Below are positions 21,229 to 22,358 of a stretch of DNA of 22,358 bases, one piece after another. The stretch is from Ophryocystis elektroscirrha (Eukaryota; Apicomplexa; Conoidasida; Neogregarinorida; Ophryocystidae). Location: assembly GCA_030141585.1 (NCBI GenBank), contig JAQIFP010000089.1:1-22358 (forward strand). The letters are read 5' to 3'. The first letter of the stretch is position 1; the number at the start of each line of letters is the position of its first letter. The notes beneath the pieces are model-generated. The model worked only from the letters and a program-made list of their open reading frames with translations, made no database searches and was not told the DNA's origin. The translations under genes and the position numbers were made by a program.

Positions 21229-22099
21229 TTACGAAGACTTTTTGTCTTTTTACAAACATGTTATAGATTGACTTAATTTATAACTAAATGAATTAGTTTA
21301 CGTTACCTTTCTTTGATAAGTTCCACTGTTATGTGTAAAAGAACGGTGATTGAAGCAATTAGAAAGACCAGTAACCAATAATAATAGTTGAAAAACATGT
21401 TGCCCCAATTAAGGAAGTTACGCTTGATCATGAAGTGTGTGTAGGAAATAATGTAGAGCAGTGGAAGGAAACATAAAGATAAAAAAAATAAATGAAGCTT
21501 AAATAACCAGTTCATGTTGAAAAAAAAGAGACCTAATTTAGTATTGACTACAATTATATATATTTGTAATAGACCTCCTAAAAGTGCATCTTCATCTAAA
21601 TGCAATATATGCAGTGTATAAGTAAGGATTACCTATTGGCTGTAAGGACACATTGAAGCTGTTTTCCGCATTTGCAACAAATAGGAAACAGCTTACTATT
21701 GAAGACATTATGGAAGATTCGACTAGTATGATCAATAAACGTGGTATCGTCAATTGCCTTCTACGACCCTGAATTTAATCGAGTGTATTAATTAAATAGG
21801 TACATATATATACAATAATGGGATTTCGCGACTAAGGCTGTGTGGAATATCCAGATATACCAAATTTATCAATATTAGACCAATTAAAGTTAAAATATAT
21901 CCTAGTATATACATTGTACTATTTGTCCATATAACACGTCCAGATAGATACGATTTTTGACCGTAAAATAACCCCGGCATAATAAAAAAAGTTCCATTAT
22001 AAAATACCCATTGAATAAGTTTGCTACCAAACAAATTATTATATTATTATTCAAATACTGCACTATAACTACTCTACAAGTTATTCTCACATATTTGTG
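13087..22099 (-). CDS. P4-ATPase-guanylyl cyclase fusion, 5' partial
   Basis: Minus-strand exons in reading order: 22099-22059, 22023-21804, 21768-21633, 21595-21307, 20033-18354, 17022-16766, 16726-16685, 16650-16517, 15284-14413, 13501-13256, 13222-13087 (TAA); 1350 residues, all phases consistent. Residues 1-228 are the C-terminal flippase half: TM5-6 ([13 protein letters not shown]) and TM7-10 (ALLGG, VVNTKL, ending ELIKER). A charged linker is followed by six TM helices (~428-569), helix [10 protein letters not shown] and cyclase domain C1, ending [13 protein letters not shown] second six-TM set (~962-1090) leads to helix [10 protein letters not shown] and C2. C1 has the guanine-type Glu673, Ala762, Asn769 and Arg773, but Phe-Glu at 676-677 replaces Gly-Asp. 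C2 keeps both metal Asp (1153, 1197) but has Leu1275 and Glu1279 at the catalytic Asn/Arg positions. The product makes cGMP at a membrane; the flippase catalytic half lies outside the window. Confidence 0.92.
13502..14412 (-). repeat. 911-nt intron of the cyclase gene, TA arrays
   Basis: This intron splits the C2 domain (donor GTAAGT, acceptor TTTTTTTAG). About 13640-14290 is degenerate TA repeat, including pure tracts near 13769-13784, 13880-13910 and 14132-14155. No gene is seen. Confidence 0.85.
15285..16516 (-). repeat. 1232-nt intron of the cyclase gene with a long ACATAT compound array
   Basis: Donor GTAACA, acceptor TTTTTAG, phase 0. Positions about 15466-15965 form a ~500-bp array of acatat/acatac/atatac units, read as gtatgt/gtatat on the sense (minus) strand. 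From about 16020 to 16350 it is plain TA repeat. The array is open in all six frames for up to 211 codons, giving Ile/Tyr/His/Thr or Met/Tyr/Val/Cys runs; these are repeat artefacts. Confidence 0.88.
17023..18353 (-). repeat. 1331-nt intron of the cyclase gene, TA arrays
   Basis: Donor GTAAGT, acceptor TTGTAG. It interrupts C1 just after the SNET segment. About 17040-18200 is almost continuous degenerate TA repeat, with pure tracts near 17212-17235, 17637-17662 and 18133-18168. A short atacagatat direct repeat lies at about 17284-17333. No gene is seen. Confidence 0.85.
20034..21306 (-). repeat. 1273-nt intron at the flippase/cyclase boundary, TA arrays
   Basis: Donor GTAACG, acceptor GCTCAG. 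The split Arg codon (AG + A) joins ELIKE-R to LFDDLKEEL, exactly between the flippase and the cyclase linker. About 20120-21230 is TA/acatat repeat with pure tracts near 20168-20202, 20621-20644 and 20966-21014. No gene is seen. Confidence 0.85.
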
Positions 22100-22358
22100 C
22101 TATATGTAAATATATATGGCACATATTACTATATATATATATATATATATATTACATGTTATATGTTATATATTATATACTATTTATAGTATTTTATAAA
22201 TAATAATGATTATAACATATATAATATAATTTAATATAATATAATATAATATAATATAATATAATATAATATAATATAATATAATATAATATAATATAAT
22301 ATAATATAATATAATATAATATAATATAATATAATATAATATAATATAATATAATATA
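22100..22358. repeat. TA tract and (TAATA)n pentanucleotide array
   Basis: A TA tract at about 22131-22152 is followed by degenerate TA sequence. Positions about 22232-22358 are a nearly perfect 5-bp array (unit taata, about 25 copies) running off the window. It is probably inside the next upstream intron of the flippase-cyclase gene, since exon 22059-22099 opens with an acceptor at 22100-22101. Confidence 0.9.

Noticed and set aside
1..22358. Ciliate nuclear code
   Set aside because: TAA, TAG and TGA each end a well-supported gene, and no conserved exon contains an in-frame stop.
1..22358. CRISPR array, insertion sequence or prophage
   Set aside because: Repeats are simple microsatellites without spacers; genes are spliced and eukaryotic; no transposase or integrase was found.

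Overview
This window is nuclear DNA of an AT-rich, intron-dense protist that uses the standard genetic code: TAA, TAG and TGA all serve as stops. The largest gene is a P4-type flippase fused to a two-domain guanylyl cyclase, an architecture known mainly from alveolates (ciliates, apicomplexans, dinoflagellates). With ~24-41 nt introns and no stop reassignment, I favour an alveolate such as an apicomplexan relative. That placement is an inference.

Layout. 1-300: a 10-bp minisatellite and the end of an intron. 301-3778 (+): a Vid27-like protein, 5' end outside the window. 3824-5967 (+): an 11-exon L-type lectin cargo receptor of the ERGIC-53/Emp47 type, starting almost at the Vid27 stop. 6534-8116 (+): a GATA-finger-like protein with a very long finger loop and an Asn/Thr/Ser-rich tail. 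8308-8587 (-): an unrecognised 80-residue protein. 8640-9630: short open exons whose strand and joining are partly unresolved. 10375-12266 (+): an A20/AN1 zinc-finger protein. 12616-13047 (-): a small protein resembling an OB fold. 13087-22099 (-): the flippase-guanylyl cyclase, 5' end beyond the right edge. 22232-22358: a pentanucleotide array.

Intron lengths are strongly bimodal. About 23 introns are 24-41 nt, often only GT, a run of A or T, and AG. Eleven others are 160-1330 nt, and most of those hold long (TA)n/(GTATAT)n-type arrays. This architecture hides several genes from simple ORF calling, so I rebuilt the exons by matching splice phase to conserved protein motifs.

The flippase-cyclase links a lipid-translocase module to cGMP synthesis. 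Its two cyclase domains are complementarily degenerate: the first keeps nucleotide-binding and transition-state residues, the second keeps both metal-binding aspartates. This implies one composite active site with the domain order reversed relative to mammalian adenylyl cyclases. The other genes (endomembrane lectin, Vid27, stress-type zinc finger, GATA-like factor) are ordinary eukaryotic housekeeping or regulatory genes with no evident functional link to it.
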